A stretch of DNA of 64,000 nt, taken from the NCBI GenBank assembly GCA_963575745.1, contig CAUYUJ010015293.1, forward strand, positions 1-64,000, in the 5' to 3' direction. The position numbers and the translations under genes are program-made. The DNA is from Prorocentrum cordatum. Its lineage: Eukaryota; Sar; Dinophyceae; Prorocentrales; Prorocentraceae. The notes under the pieces were generated by a model that was not told the DNA's origin, searched no databases, and saw only the letters and a list, made by a program, of their open reading frames with translations. Position 1 is the first letter of the stretch, and the number at the start of each line of letters is the position of its first letter. Of the stretch, positions 1-10,010 are shown in pieces.

Positions 1-235
1 GAACTACATTTTGAAAAGAATCCGCACTCAATCCGTGAAACTCTGGCACATGGTTAAAACGAACGTGCGCGGCGGGTGCTAAGGCGAGAACGACATTTTG
101 AAAAGAAGCCGCCCTCAATCCGTGAAGCTCTTGGAATTTGTTTAAGCGAATGTGCGCGGCGCTGATGCGGAAACCCCATCTTGAAGGCCACCTGTCCTCC
201 ATCTGTGGAGCGCTTGCAAGTGGTATGCCCGAGCC
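1..235 (+). repeat. 78-bp tandem repeat, 26-residue peptide periodicity
   Basis: Diverged units share the pattern cg-aa-gtgcgcgg-gct, then a cattttgaaaag-like block, then a tcaatccgtgaag-like block. On the plus strand they read as 26-residue units resembling ECARR..RRERHFEKKPPSIREAL. The same family recurs in the opposite orientation at 57,770-58,420 and 58,870-59,125. Frames are broken by stops between some units, so I treat this as repeat, not a gene. Confidence 0.65.
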
Positions 236-540
236 TGCGCGGCGCGGCGCTACGGCGCTGAGGCGAGCGACCCGCCCTCCACCCGTGAAGCCGTCACCCG
301 TTTTCGGGCCTCGGGCTCAGCACTGGCAAAGGCAGTCTCGGGCGAAACGTCCAGCCCGCCCTTCCGACGGGCCTCGGGGTGCGACGGGACGCTCAGAGCG
401 TGGGGGGGCCTTTTTTGGAGGGCCGGGATGCCTTTCAGAGAAGCCCTCTGGGGGAGGGCCTCTGAGGACCCCTCCCTGCCTGCGATCCGTTTCGCGATTT
501 TCCTCGCGACGTGGGGTGTTTCAGGGAGCGGGGCTCGCAA

Positions 541-1775
541 GTGTTTCTCTGCGTTTCTGGCTCCTGTTCGGCTCTTGAGGTCCAATGGAGGCTTCTCAAA
601 AGCCCTCGTGGGGACAACTTCTGTTTGGACGCCCGACATGGGTACGGAAATAATGGGTACAACGCCCAACAACAAATGCTGTCCCAAACCAAAAGCGGCC
701 GCTGTTGGGCAAGCGGGCTTCTGTCTCAAATGGACACAGGCCGCGGCGGCGCGGACAGCGAGTCCTGTTCAAAATGAACAGGAGCTGCTGTTGGGCATCG
801 TGCCCATTCTTTTCGTGCCCGTTTCGTTCGTGCCGATTCTGAGGACCCCCCCCCCCCGGCCTGCTACAGGAAGCCCCCCCCCCGCCTTCTCAGACGGCCG
901 CCTCCTCGCGCCCACCACCCCCCTCGCGCGCGCGCTGCGGGCTCGATCTTCTCGCCGGTGTGAGCAGGTGTCGCGACGGCAAGCTCGGACCCTTCGCGGC
1001 CTCCGCCGGGGGCCCCTCGCCGGGCCCGGGGGCCGTCAGGCCACGGCTATTACAGGGCAGTTTTAAATACATAGAATTTTCAAAAATATAGGAATTGCAT
1101 ACATGGTTGAATCATGAATGAATCTATGCATGAGCACATCGGTGTTTTGAATACTGAATCCCTGCGATTTGAATACAGGATCCGCACGCGGAGCATGTAT
1201 CAACAACGGCACTGTAGGGAGGAAACGCCGGCCCAGGGGAGGAGGTCCAGGCCTCGGGGGGCCCACGCCGCGAAGCAGGTCAGACCTCTGGGGGGCCAGA
1301 CCTCTGGGGGGGCCCACGCCGTGGAGCAAGTCGCGCGTCTGGGCTCGAGCGGGGGGAGCCGGGGGCCGCGCGCCCTCGGCGCCGCAGCTGCCTTTTTTCA
1401 CGCCAGGCGCTCTGGCCCAGATCTCGGGCCCCAAGGCCCCAGGGCTCGAGACGTGCCGCCGTGGGGTGCAGGGCTCTGGTCGCGATAGTGGTTTCACGTG
1501 GCTGTCTCTGCTCGTGACGTGTGGGATCTATCGGGGAAAATGACTCGCACGTGATTCTCTTCGCTTCAGGTATTCTGTTGGGGCCCCTGGAGGCTTCTCA
1601 TAAGCCCGCTTGGAGCGAGCTTCTGGGGACACCCCCCCCCTGGGCTGCCGTCGGAAGCCCCCCGCCTTCTCAGACGACCACCTCCCCTCGCCCCCTACCC
1701 TGCACTTGTTTCTCTACGTCTCCAGCTTCCGTTGAGGCCCCTGGAGGCCTCTCGAGGCCTCAAAAAAGCCTTCTG
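541..1775. repeat. Diverged repeat modules with G/C homopolymer runs
   Basis: The stretch near 541-611 (gtttctctgcgtttctgg, then gaggcttctcaaaagccc) is echoed at 1,556-1,613 and 1,706-1,775. The C-rich stretch at 841-910 is echoed at 1,627-1,695 (shared ccgccttctcagacg). A short duplication around cagacctctggggg lies at 1,275-1,320. No coding exon is convincing between 824 and 2,200. Confidence 0.5.
637..823. mobile_element. Inverted-repeat element (MITE-like), family 7 copy 1
   Basis: The left end, catgggtacggaaataatgg, matches the reverse complement of the right end (cgggcacgaaaagaatgggc) over about 40 bp with several mismatches, and both arms continue into gcccaac. A related copy is at 5,516-5,694. 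It is non-autonomous, with no transposase inside. Confidence 0.6.
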
Positions 1776-2199
1776 TCAGTGCCCACGACGTGGTGCGGGA
1801 TGGCGGGAGAGGGGTTGGCGAAATAGCGAATGCAGCTACTTCTTCCCGCGACTCCCACCAACAGAGGCGACTATATGTCGAGGAAGGCGCTCAGCGAAGG
1901 TCCGAAACCGGCTGCATACAAACATTCTCGCGGCCTCCCAATCCTCGCCTTTCGTCCGATCCCACTCCCTAAACATTCTCCGATGCTATTTTTTGTTTTG
2001 TTTTGTTTTGTTTCTCTCTCTCTCTCTCGCGTCACTCGCGGGCACAGAACTCCCGATCCTTTCCCCAGGGGTAGTCTTGTGCAGCGTTTCCATGTTTGAT
2101 AGCCGAGGGGCCCGAAAGCGGCCCCCAGAGGTCGAATTTTTAAAAGAAAACCGCCGCGAAGATTGCCAGAGATCTAGGTTTGGGAGACGTCCTCGTCGT

Positions 2200-2475
2200 C
2201 TGGCTTTTGGGTCATACTTAACTCGGGTCTCCGGCGGCCCTTCGGGACGATCCAGGCAACCCTGGAACGCTCTCGGCGAGAAGCAGCTGCTGGAAACCAT
2301 TCCGAGGCTGTAAAAAACTGCCGAGAGCCGACGAACACATCCGAAACTTCGAGCCACGAGTCCGAAGACGATCGGACTCTGAGATCCTCTTCCTCCTCGT
2401 TGTCCTCCTTCTCCACCCTCTCCTCCTCATATCCTCCTCCTCCTCCTCCTCCTTCTCCTCCTCCTTCTCCTCATG
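2200..2475 (+). repeat. Dispersed repeat ending in a TCC tract
   Basis: The segment containing tctccggcggccc, a ctctcggcgag block and gactctgagatcc runs directly into a (TCC)n tract. A related segment with the same order and the same TCC end is at 56,690-56,985. The shared junction suggests one repeat family with a pyrimidine tail. Confidence 0.45.
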
Positions 2476-2960
2476 CCTCGTGGCATGGCATTACATGGGC
2501 AAATTTTGGTTTCGAACCCCGGCTCCACGGAATATTTTCATGATTGTCCTCCAGGCGCGGGTCCAAGGGGCAGCTCTGAGTGGCACGGACGCGTATTTCC
2601 CAACGGCTGGTGACTATGCCTTGACTGACTGGCTGTTACTAGTGTGGGGGAGGAATATGCTCAAAGGGGATGCTATGCTAAAACGTGCTCGACCTGATGG
2701 GGACACCAAGAATACAGGTCTGCAGGCGTCATGGCAGGTTGGGCGACAGCTCGGCATGGCCCCAACGCAACTAGAACTACGAAAACGGCGCCTCCCATGT
2801 CTCCAGCAGGTGACCAACTATCCACACAATATCGGACAGCTGACCGAAGCTCCGAAGCTATGTTTGGGCAGCTCCCAGAGGAAAATAATCCAACTAGATA
2901 TGATTGGCAACTTCATCGAGATCCTGATGGCAAATTTCGGGGAGTCGGTAGGCTCTGCAG

Positions 2961-3233
2961 GCGACACATGATACCGGTACAATCATCCACCTTGAAGAAG
3001 GCAAGGAGCTCATGGAGAAGATGGAAGGACATATTTTATGGGCGTTCACCCCACAGCTTCGTGAGACCTTCAAGAATATTACTGTTCCCAAACTACACCA
3101 ACGTCTTTGGGATGTACTTATAGATGCTCAGGGGAACTCAATTTCTGAAACTAGGAATGGGCAAGCTGAGCAACTGCTTAAACCACCACCTGCTCCTGTC
3201 TGGGTGTGCAACGAAACTACTAGCAGTGGGTAG
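2961..3233 (+). CDS. Exon-like fragment, unknown protein
   Basis: An open frame from ATHDTGTIIHLEEGKELMEK through FTPQLRETFKNITVPKLHQR to a stop near 3,233 has the look of real protein: mixed composition and no low complexity. It follows a plausible acceptor (ctctgcag at 2,953-2,960), and the frame is closed by TAG just upstream at 2,949. I do not recognise the family. The adjacent frame (2,731-2,960, MSPAGDQLSTQYRTADRSSE) may be the preceding exon, but no splice pair is clear. It could be a decayed gene copy. Confidence 0.35.
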   Translation, partial: ATHDTGTIIHLEEGKELMEKMEGHILWAFTPQLRETFKNITVPKLHQRLWDVLIDAQGNSISETRNGQAEQLLKPPPAPVWVCNETTSSG

Positions 3234-3638
3234 GTGTGTGGACTCTCGTTTGGTTCCCAAATAGCGCGGTACGCACACATGCGTTTCACGAGAGAGGGTA
3301 GCCACGGACATCGTGTGCTGAGCCAGCTCCTGACCATTACCAATCAACGCCCCTGGTGTGTGAGCGTACATGCGACAAAGACAATATCAGAACAGCACGT
3401 CCGTCGGCTCTTTCGGAATCATGCTTGCCATTGCGACCGCAGCACTGTGAACCTTGAGGTAGTTCACATTTACTGTTGTCATGTCCAGCCTGTGGTCTGG
3501 AACGCACTTCGCTCGAGCCACTCCAGAGGCAGATCAGATCGCACGTCGAACTGTTGAGCACAGCTCAGATTGTCTTCACAGCTGATGGCGTAATGAACCC
3601 ATCGCATTCGACAAGGTGAATCTCGCGGAGGCCAATAA

Positions 3639-4136
3639 GAGGCTGACAATGGACTCTCCCAAGATCTCCTTCGGTGGTGGCTCCAACGGCGAGTGCACCC
3701 CCAAGCAGCGCTGGCCGCATGGCGCCATCCTTCAGCAACGCTGGGGACAGAAGCAGGCATGGACACGGATGGGTCCGACGGCGAGACGGCGACGGCGATG
3801 ATGAAGTTCCACCTCAACACAGCGCAGCGCAACAGAGCGCTGTAAGGATGCCTACTATCGACGCAGCTGTTGCCGCAAGACAACGGGCTGAACGCACAAG
3901 CGATGGCATTGAACGAGCAGTACATGGATACAGGCAAAACGAAGCCCGCGGATCATGGACAGGGCCATCCAGGCCTCGTGCTGTGCATGATCATGCTGGA
4001 GACGTTGGCCGCCAACACCTGGCTACAGCAGGAGGCAGACGTTCAGAAAGAGATGAAGGCCCTCACCGACTTCGTAGCCTCCCGAGCAACCCGTCTAGAA
4101 GACTGGAATACGTTTAAGCCCCCCGTTCCCTTGTAG
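3639..4136 (+). pseudogene. Coding fragment with one in-frame TAA
   Basis: One frame is open from 3,639 to 4,136 except for a single TAA at 3,843-3,845. Before the stop it reads ...GSDGETATAMMKFHLNTAQR. After it comes LLPQDNGLNAQAMALNEQYM and then GHPGLVLCMIMLETLA, ending RATRLEDWNTFKPPVPL. This resembles a dinoflagellate-specific family that I recall as unnamed predicted proteins (a MMKF..NTAQ helix followed by a GH..GPPH-like segment). The lone stop points to a recently decayed copy or a sequencing error. A 28-nt intron is too short to explain it. No promoter-like signal was seen. Confidence 0.45.
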
Positions 4137-4380
4137 CAGACGCTGTCCGCTAAATTCCTTGTAGCAGACGCTGTCCACTAGTCCGCTACAATCGGGCATG
4201 TCGCATGCATCTCGTATTTGCTGATTGCCATCCGCCTGCTCCAGCCACGAGTCCAGGAGAGAGAGAGAGCAACAAGAGATGGCGCTTGTCTGACATCGGC
4301 GGGGGACATAGCGTTCCCACGCCGCCCATCGGTCGCTGCTGATTTGCCGAGCTCTGACGCTAGACCATTTGATGCTTGGT

Positions 4381-4562
4381 GCCGCCCCCTCCTCCCTCTT
4401 CCTCCTCCTCCTCCTCCTCCTCCTTCTCCTCTTCCTCCTCCTCCTCCTCCTCCTCCCTCTCCTCGTCCCCCTCCTCCTCCCCCTCCTCCTCCCTCTCCGC
4501 CTCCGCCTCCGCCTCCGCTCCCTCCGCCTCCCCCTCCTCCTCCTTCTTCTCCCCATCCTCCC
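4381..4562 (+). repeat. TCC microsatellite
   Basis: Imperfect (TCC)n with CCG and TTC interruptions. Open frames across it give poly-Pro, poly-Ser or poly-Leu, and poly-Glu or poly-Arg on the other strand. None is credible protein. Confidence 0.9.
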
Positions 4563-4722
4563 TAGACGCGACGTTACGTTTTTGTGTATCACAACGAGGA
4601 CCCTTTGGAGGTTTGGATTTCTTTGCCGGGACTGGCTTCTCATCCCGACGTTTCGTGTCAGTCCCGGGGCCTGGCCACGGCCACTGGAGGCCGAAAATGT
4701 GCCACAACCTCCCGTCGTGATT

Positions 4723-4850
4723 CTTGCCATCGCTCGGACGTCCATCCCCTGGACTCTTCGACTTCGTGCGTGTATGCTTTCGCAAGATGAGCCAGGATGC
4801 TCCTCGTTGGCCCTCGCCGCGGAAAGTGCACACGCCCGAGCGATGCCAAG
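4723..4850 (+). mobile_element. Inverted-repeat element, family 2 copy 1
   Basis: The left end cttgccatcgctcggacgtc matches the reverse complement of the right end, ccttggcatcgctcgggcgt. The interior carries ttcgtgcgtg, ttcgcaagatga and gatgctcctcg blocks shared with copies at 22,137-22,259 (inverted), 48,224-48,440 and 55,829-55,962. Confidence 0.65.
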
Positions 4851-4859
4851 GATTCTCTC

Positions 4860-5515
4860 GCACCGAGAGGAGGCCCCCCAGCCGGCCGAGGATAGGATCA
4901 GTCAGCACCGGATCGGGAAATCGGATGGGACCAGAACGCGCATCGAGTCGGACAGCATCGGCACCGAGCTGGAACCGAATTGGATGGGCTGCACCAGGAT
5001 GATTGGCATTCAAAGGGTCCCCTAATCCTGTGGGAGGGCACCTAAGTTAGGAGGGCCAGACACAGTATGGATAGGGGCTCATTCCTGCAGACGAATCGAA
5101 CCCAACCGCCCACATGTATGATCCAGAATGCAGAGACGGGAACCTGGGTGAGGCCACGTCTTCACTGCGCCATTCGGGTCAGATCAGAGGCTCTCCTCTT
5201 CTCACTTGCAGGATGCACAGCAGCGCCCTGCAAACATCGGGCCGCAGCGGATCGCCCGCACGTCGGAACCGAATCGAATCGGCAGAGCCGATCGGGCCGA
5301 GCTGGGTCGATCGGCTCGAAGCGGACCCTGCGGCAATCTTTCGGGCGGTCGGTCCCCGCCTCGCGCCAGGCGGGTGGCTCCCCCGGCGGCGCGTCTGCCC
5401 GCGCCTCCGCCGCGGCCGCTCGCCTCAGGGGGCGGCCGCCGCGGAAGAGCTGCAGGAAGCTGCCGCGCTGGAGGCACAACCGGTCCTCGGCTGCAAAATT
5501 GGCCCGAGATGGGTA
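4860..5515. other. No convincing gene
   Basis: GC-rich sequence with repeated ccgatcgg and accgaatcg-like words (4,890-4,990 and 5,260-5,320). Open frames occur on both strands but are the long GC-driven type, with no family resemblance. Confidence 0.5.
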
Positions 5516-5694
5516 CGGAAAAAAACGGGTACGATGCCAAACAAAAGTTGTCCGAAAACGACAGGGGCCGCCGTTGGGCAGGCGAAAATCTGCCTCAAAC
5601 GGACAGCGCCCTCGGCGGCACCTATAGCGAGTCCTATTCAGCATGGGCAAGAACTGCTGTCGGACTTAGTCGCCAATTCTTCCGTACCCATTCC
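5516..5694. mobile_element. Inverted-repeat element, family 7 copy 2
   Basis: gagatgggtacggaaaaaaa at the left pairs with the reverse complement of the right end (cggaatgggtacggaagaat). The interior shares gcgagtcct and ttgggcaggcg/aagcg words with 637-823. Confidence 0.6.
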
Positions 5695-5736
5695 GATCGT
5701 TCCGAACCCCAGGGAGGGCGATGTAGAGGAAGAGCC

Positions 5737-5884
5737 CCACACATAAACATAAACTTTCGACGGTCCGCGCGGATTTCTTGGATTTGCGCTGGGCCCCCCT
5801 CCCTGGCGCGTGGAGCGCGCCAGGGGCGGCCCAGCGCGGATCCAAGAAACCCGCGCGGAGCGTCAAAAGTTTATGCTTATGTGG
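5737..5884. mobile_element. Foldback element, family 1, most complete copy
   Basis: Almost the whole 148 bp is one inverted repeat. The left arm has aacataaacttt, ccgcgcggatttcttggat, tgcgctgggcc and ctggcgcg. The right arm has cgcgccagggg, ggcccagcgcggatccaag, ccgcgcgg and aaagtttatg. Related copies lie at 46,945-47,066, 48,070-48,203, 50,248-50,424 and 54,109-54,264. Confidence 0.7.
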
Positions 5885-6078
5885 TATTGTCTTCTTCGAC
5901 GATGTCAGCCCCTCAGATCCGAGCGAGGCGACAGAACCCGCGACAGAGCCGGGTTTCGGGACGTCCCTGGCCTCTGGAGAAATCGGTTCCCGGCCGCAGG
6001 GCCGTCAAAGAGCGGCGCGGGATAAAAAGCCCAGTCCTGGGGAAGGGGTCGCGATCCGTGGAAAGGTGGCTGTCCAGG

Positions 6079-6271
6079 TACGGCAGGTTCGCGTCGTGTC
6101 GACCCCGGCGTTGGTTTCTGACACCGCGGAAATCGTTCACCCTTGAACGATCGGCCGTTTCTGAAACGTCCAAATCGTTCCACATTGAACGATTCTGGGT
6201 CGCCTGCGGCGTTCAAAGATGAACGCCGCTGGCGGGGTCGCCGCCAGTCGACACGACACGAACCTACCGTA
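6079..6271. mobile_element. TA-flanked 193-bp foldback element, family 3 copy 1
   Basis: Termini cggcaggttcgcgtcgtgtc and (reverse complement of the right end) cggtaggttcgtgtcgtgtc differ at only two positions, and the element is bounded by TA on both sides. Nested palindromes around ttgaacgatc and gcgttcaa-g-tgaacg fill the interior. The copy at 25,532-25,724 is also 193 bp. TA flanks and a small size suggest a Tc1/mariner-type MITE (inference). Confidence 0.75.
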
Positions 6272-7170
6272 AATGGTTCGCTCTCTGTCTGGATAGGGTG
6301 GATCTCTGATGGCCCCTGGGCAAAAGGTTCAGTCTCCGGGTGATGCCATCCCACGTCGGCTTCGGATGTCTCAAGATGTCCCTTGGCTCAAGTCGAGGCT
6401 CTGCGTCCCACCCCAATGCACCAAACACCGCGCAATTACGCCATAGACGCCCACACAACACACGCACTGAAATCCTAGGACGCACACAAGAGCTAGACAC
6501 CCGAACAGTCCACGGAAAAAACCCTGGACGATCAAGAAAGATGCTCCCTTAAATCTGCTTGTGGTGACTCCTCAATCACCGCCCGGGAGGGCGTACAGTC
6601 ACCGCGCTAGCACAGGGGACGCCAGATGAGGAACGGAAGAGCTCGTCTGGCCGCGGCGAGCCGCGGCCACGGACAGGCTCCACGACCTGGACCCGAGCAA
6701 CGGCTCCCAAACCAGGGCCCCTCCCGAGCCCAAAGCAGCCCTTCCTTCAGCGCCTTGAATGTAATGTGAGCCACTTCTGTCCACCTCTTTGTCTGGTGCC
6801 CAGGCAGATATGTTGGGTGGCGTGCTGCACTTCCCGTTGTGCGAATCAGATCGTCGCCCGGCGAACCAGGCATCTCACACGAGCCGATCTGCGATAGACC
6901 AACTCCTGCAGTGAACCCTGGCCTGAGAGCAAAAGCGAACGCGCCGCATGCGAATCTTTCCTGGCCGCTTCTTTCCACCTCTCCGCCCTGAGGGTCCTCT
7001 CCTTAAAAGGCCTACCTTGGCCGTCCTGGGGCAACCCTTTTTCCAGCGCCATTTTGGAGGGGAGGCGAGTGAACGGACATGGCAGCATGACGCCACGATC
7101 GGTGACGCCAAGGTGAAACCACCGTGCAATCTCCAAGGCTGTGCGCACGGGTGACACACGAACGATAGGC
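6272..7170. other. No convincing gene
   Basis: Mixed-composition sequence. A minus-strand stretch near 6,760-6,800 (TKRWTEVAHITFKALKEGLL) could be a decayed exon but has no supporting splice sites. TTGGCTCAAG at 6,383-6,392 equals the last 10 nt of the spliced leader, but it is too short to claim as a relic. Confidence 0.4.
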
Positions 7171-7299
7171 TGATCAGCCGCCCGTATTAGCGTCTAGTGG
7201 CGCCTATTCGCACCTACTAGCCGGCCGCTCTGCGGTTGATCGGGAGTTTCTGTATATAGAAGAAGGTGCGTGCGCTTGTTGGCGAGGGTGAGGATGAGG

Positions 7300-7466
7300 T
7301 TCCTCCTTCTCCTCCTCCTCCTCCTCCTCCTCCTCCTCCTCCTCCTCCTCCTCCTCCTCCTCCATCCTTCTCTTGCCTCCGTCTGTCCTCCTCCACCCCG
7401 CAGCTCCATCATCTCCTCCTCCTCCTCCTCCTCCTCCTCCTCCTCCTCCTCCTCCTCCTCTCCTCC
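7300..7466 (+). repeat. TCC microsatellite before satellite block
   Basis: Two nearly pure (TCC)n runs at 7,300-7,365 and 7,410-7,465, ending at the start of the 140-bp satellite. The left flank (7,175-7,220, tagtggcgcctattcgcacc) resembles the sequence after the second satellite block (43,545-43,565). Confidence 0.9.
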
Positions 7467-7492
7467 TCATTCCTCCTCTGGGCACCTCCCCC

Positions 7493-8232
7493 GGGGCGCG
7501 GATCCACCGGATCTGTCCGGATCTGTCCGGAAACGGTGCCGGAGGCCGCTCTGGGCTCCTCTGGGCACCTCCCCGGGGCCGGTTTTGTGAGGATGTCTCA
7601 AGCGAGGGCGCCGGTTTGGGATTTGTCACCGGATCCAGCGGATCCAGCGGATCCACCGGATCTGTCCGGAAACGGTGCCGGAGGCCGCTCTGGGCTCCTC
7701 TGGGCACCTCCCCCGGGGCCGGTTTTGTGAGGATGTCTCAAGCGAGGGCGCCGGTTTGGGATTCGTCACCGGATCCAGCGGATCCAGCGGATCCAACGGA
7801 TCTGTCCGGAAACGGTGCCGGAGGCCGCTCTGGGCTCCTCTGGGCACCTCCCCCGGGGCCGGTTTTGTGAGGATGTCTCAAGCGAGGGCGCCGGTTTGGG
7901 ATTCGTCACCGGATCCAGCGGATCCAGCGGATCCACCGGATATGTCCGGAAACGGTGCCGGAGGCCGCTCTGGGCTCCTCTGGGCACCTCCCCCGGGGCC
8001 GGTTTTGTGAGGATGTCTCAAGCGAGGGCGCCGGTTTGGGATTCGTCACCGGATCCAGCGGATCTGTCCGGAAACGATGCCGGAGGCGCTCTGGGCTCCT
8101 CTGGGCACCTCCCCCGGGGCCGGTTTTGTGAGGATGTCTCAAGCGAGGGCGCCGGTTTGGGATTCGTCACCCGATCCAGCGGATCCACCGGATCTGTCCG
8201 GAAACGGTGCCGGAGGCCGCTCTGGGCTCCTC
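7493..8232 (+). repeat. 140-bp satellite, block A (about 5.5 units)
   Basis: Units repeat ggaaacggtgccggaggccg, ctctgggctcctctgggcac, cccggggccggttttgtgag and gatgtctcaagcgagggcgc. They are joined by a run of 9-bp subrepeats, ggatccagc or ggatccacc, that varies in copy number and gives unit lengths near 140, 131 and 122 bp. All six frames stay partly open, so predicted proteins here are artefacts. Confidence 0.9.
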
Positions 8233-8244
8233 CCAGAAGTTCCT

Positions 8245-8420
8245 CCGGCGACAAAATGTCAGTGGAAATCGTACATACCTCAACATCAGCAAAAATGGCT
8301 GTGATAACACATCAATGTTTAAAAAGGCTGTGCGACCCAATGTTTTCAAGAAAAAGCTGTGCTGCTACAATAAGGCTGTGCTAAACCATTGTCTATCAAA
8401 AAAGCTGTGGGATCTTATCT
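8245..8420 (+). repeat. Satellite-edge repeat with aaaagctgtgc words
   Basis: After the satellite come ccggcgacaaaatgt and repeated aaaaagctgtgct / aaggctgtgc words. The same pair of elements, in the same association with the satellite, lies at 27,280-27,460. Confidence 0.6.
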
Positions 8421-8489
8421 GGAGCCGTCTTAGAGCCCTATATAGTTGGTGCATATGTAATGAACAAATGATGAGGAAGGGGGGAGATA

Positions 8490-8498
8490 AAGAGAGAT

Positions 8499-8537
<39 letters not shown>

Positions 8538-9640
8538 AGGAAAGGCGGAGAAAGAGAGAGAGGGGGGAGGAAACAAAATAGAGAGAGAGAGAGAGAGAGA
8601 GCTCGCGCTGCCGAGCGGGCTCGAGCAGCCCAGCCTCGAGGCCATGAGTCTCGAGGACAGCCCTGCGCCTCCATCAGAGGCGGCGCCATGGGTGGACGGC
8701 CCCGCCCTGGTGTGCCAGGACACATTTATTTTGTTTGGGGACAGAAGACGAGGAAAAAGGAGGGAGAAGGGGGAGGAGGAGGAGGAGGAGGAGGAGGCAG
8801 GAGGAGGAGGAGGAGGAGGAGGAGGAGGAGGAGGAGAAGGAGGAGGAGGAGGAGGTGGTGGAGGCGAAGCAAATTGAGAGGTCACCATCCCGATCAGCCC
8901 AGCTCAGAGGCGGGAGGGGGAAGGCCTGGCGTGGGCCCCTCTCGTTCGAGGTCCCCCCTTCCCTCGGGGCAGGGCATGGAATGAGCGGAATCGGCTGGGA
9001 AGAAGGAGGATAAGGAGGAGCGGGGGGAGGAGGAGGAGGAGGAGGAGGAGGAGGAGGAGGAGGAGGAGGAGGAGGAGGAGGAGGAGGAGGAGGTGGAGGA
9101 GGAGGAGGATGATGATGATGAGGAGGAGGAGGAGGGGGGGAGGAGGAGGATGATGAAGATGTTGATGATGCGGAGGAGGAGGAGCAGGACGAGAGGGAGG
9201 GGAGGAGGAGAGGTGGCCCGCGGTGGGAGGACTATAGAGGAGGAGAAGGAGGAGAGGAGAAGGAGGAGGAGGAGGGGGGATGAGGAGAAGGAGGGGGTTG
9301 ATGATGATGATGTGATGCTGATGTGATGTTGATATGGTGATGATGGATTATGCTGTTGAGTTGATGATGATGATGATGCTGATGATGATGTTTGGTGATG
9401 ATGATGATGATGATGTGGATGATGGATGTGATGATGATGATTGGGAGGGAGGAGGAGGGAGGAGGAGGAGGAGGAGGAGGAGGAGGAGGAAGAGGAGGGG
9501 AGGTGGAGGAGAGGATCGAGGAGGAGGATGAGGAGGTCGGGGAGGGAGAGAGGAGGAGGAGGAGGAGAAGAAGGAGAAGGAGAAGGAGGAGGAGGAGGAG
9601 GAGGAGGAGGAGGAGGAGAGGGATCTCCAGGCGCTGATGC
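8490..9640 (+). repeat. GA, GGA and GAT microsatellite block
   Basis: (GA)n at 8,490-8,610, (GGA)n at 8,758-8,872 and 9,018-9,230, GATGAT-rich sequence at 9,090-9,440, and GGA again to 9,630. A short non-repetitive island at 8,640-8,750 (AMSLEDSPAPPSEAAPWVDG) could be an exon of the downstream gene, but nothing fixes its borders. Confidence 0.85.
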
Positions 9641-9977
9641 CCTTCGTCACGGAGGCGGACTTCTTCACGTATGGCGATGACACGAGGTTCCGCGACGTGC
9701 AGCTGGATACGTCGGCCATCGAGGAGGCCCGATTGCAGGGAAGGGGGAGGGAAGGAGGAGAAGGAGGAGGAAGATGGGGGTAAAGATGTGGAGGCGAACA
9801 GGAGGTGATGCCGAGGGTGAGGAAGGGGGGCAGGGAGAAGCGGGGCATGAGAAGGGCGAGGATGACGGCGAGAAGACATGAGGAGGAGGAGGAGGAGGAG
9901 GAGGAGGAGGAGGAGGAGTAGGAGGAGGTCGAGGAGGAGGAGGAGGAGGAGGAGGAGAAGGAGGAGGAGGAGGAGGA

Positions 9978-10010
<33 letters not shown>

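Noticed and set aside
6380-6392. Second spliced-leader relic (ttggctcaag)
   Set aside because: Only 10 nt match; expected by chance at appreciable rate in 64 kb on two strands when near-matches are allowed.
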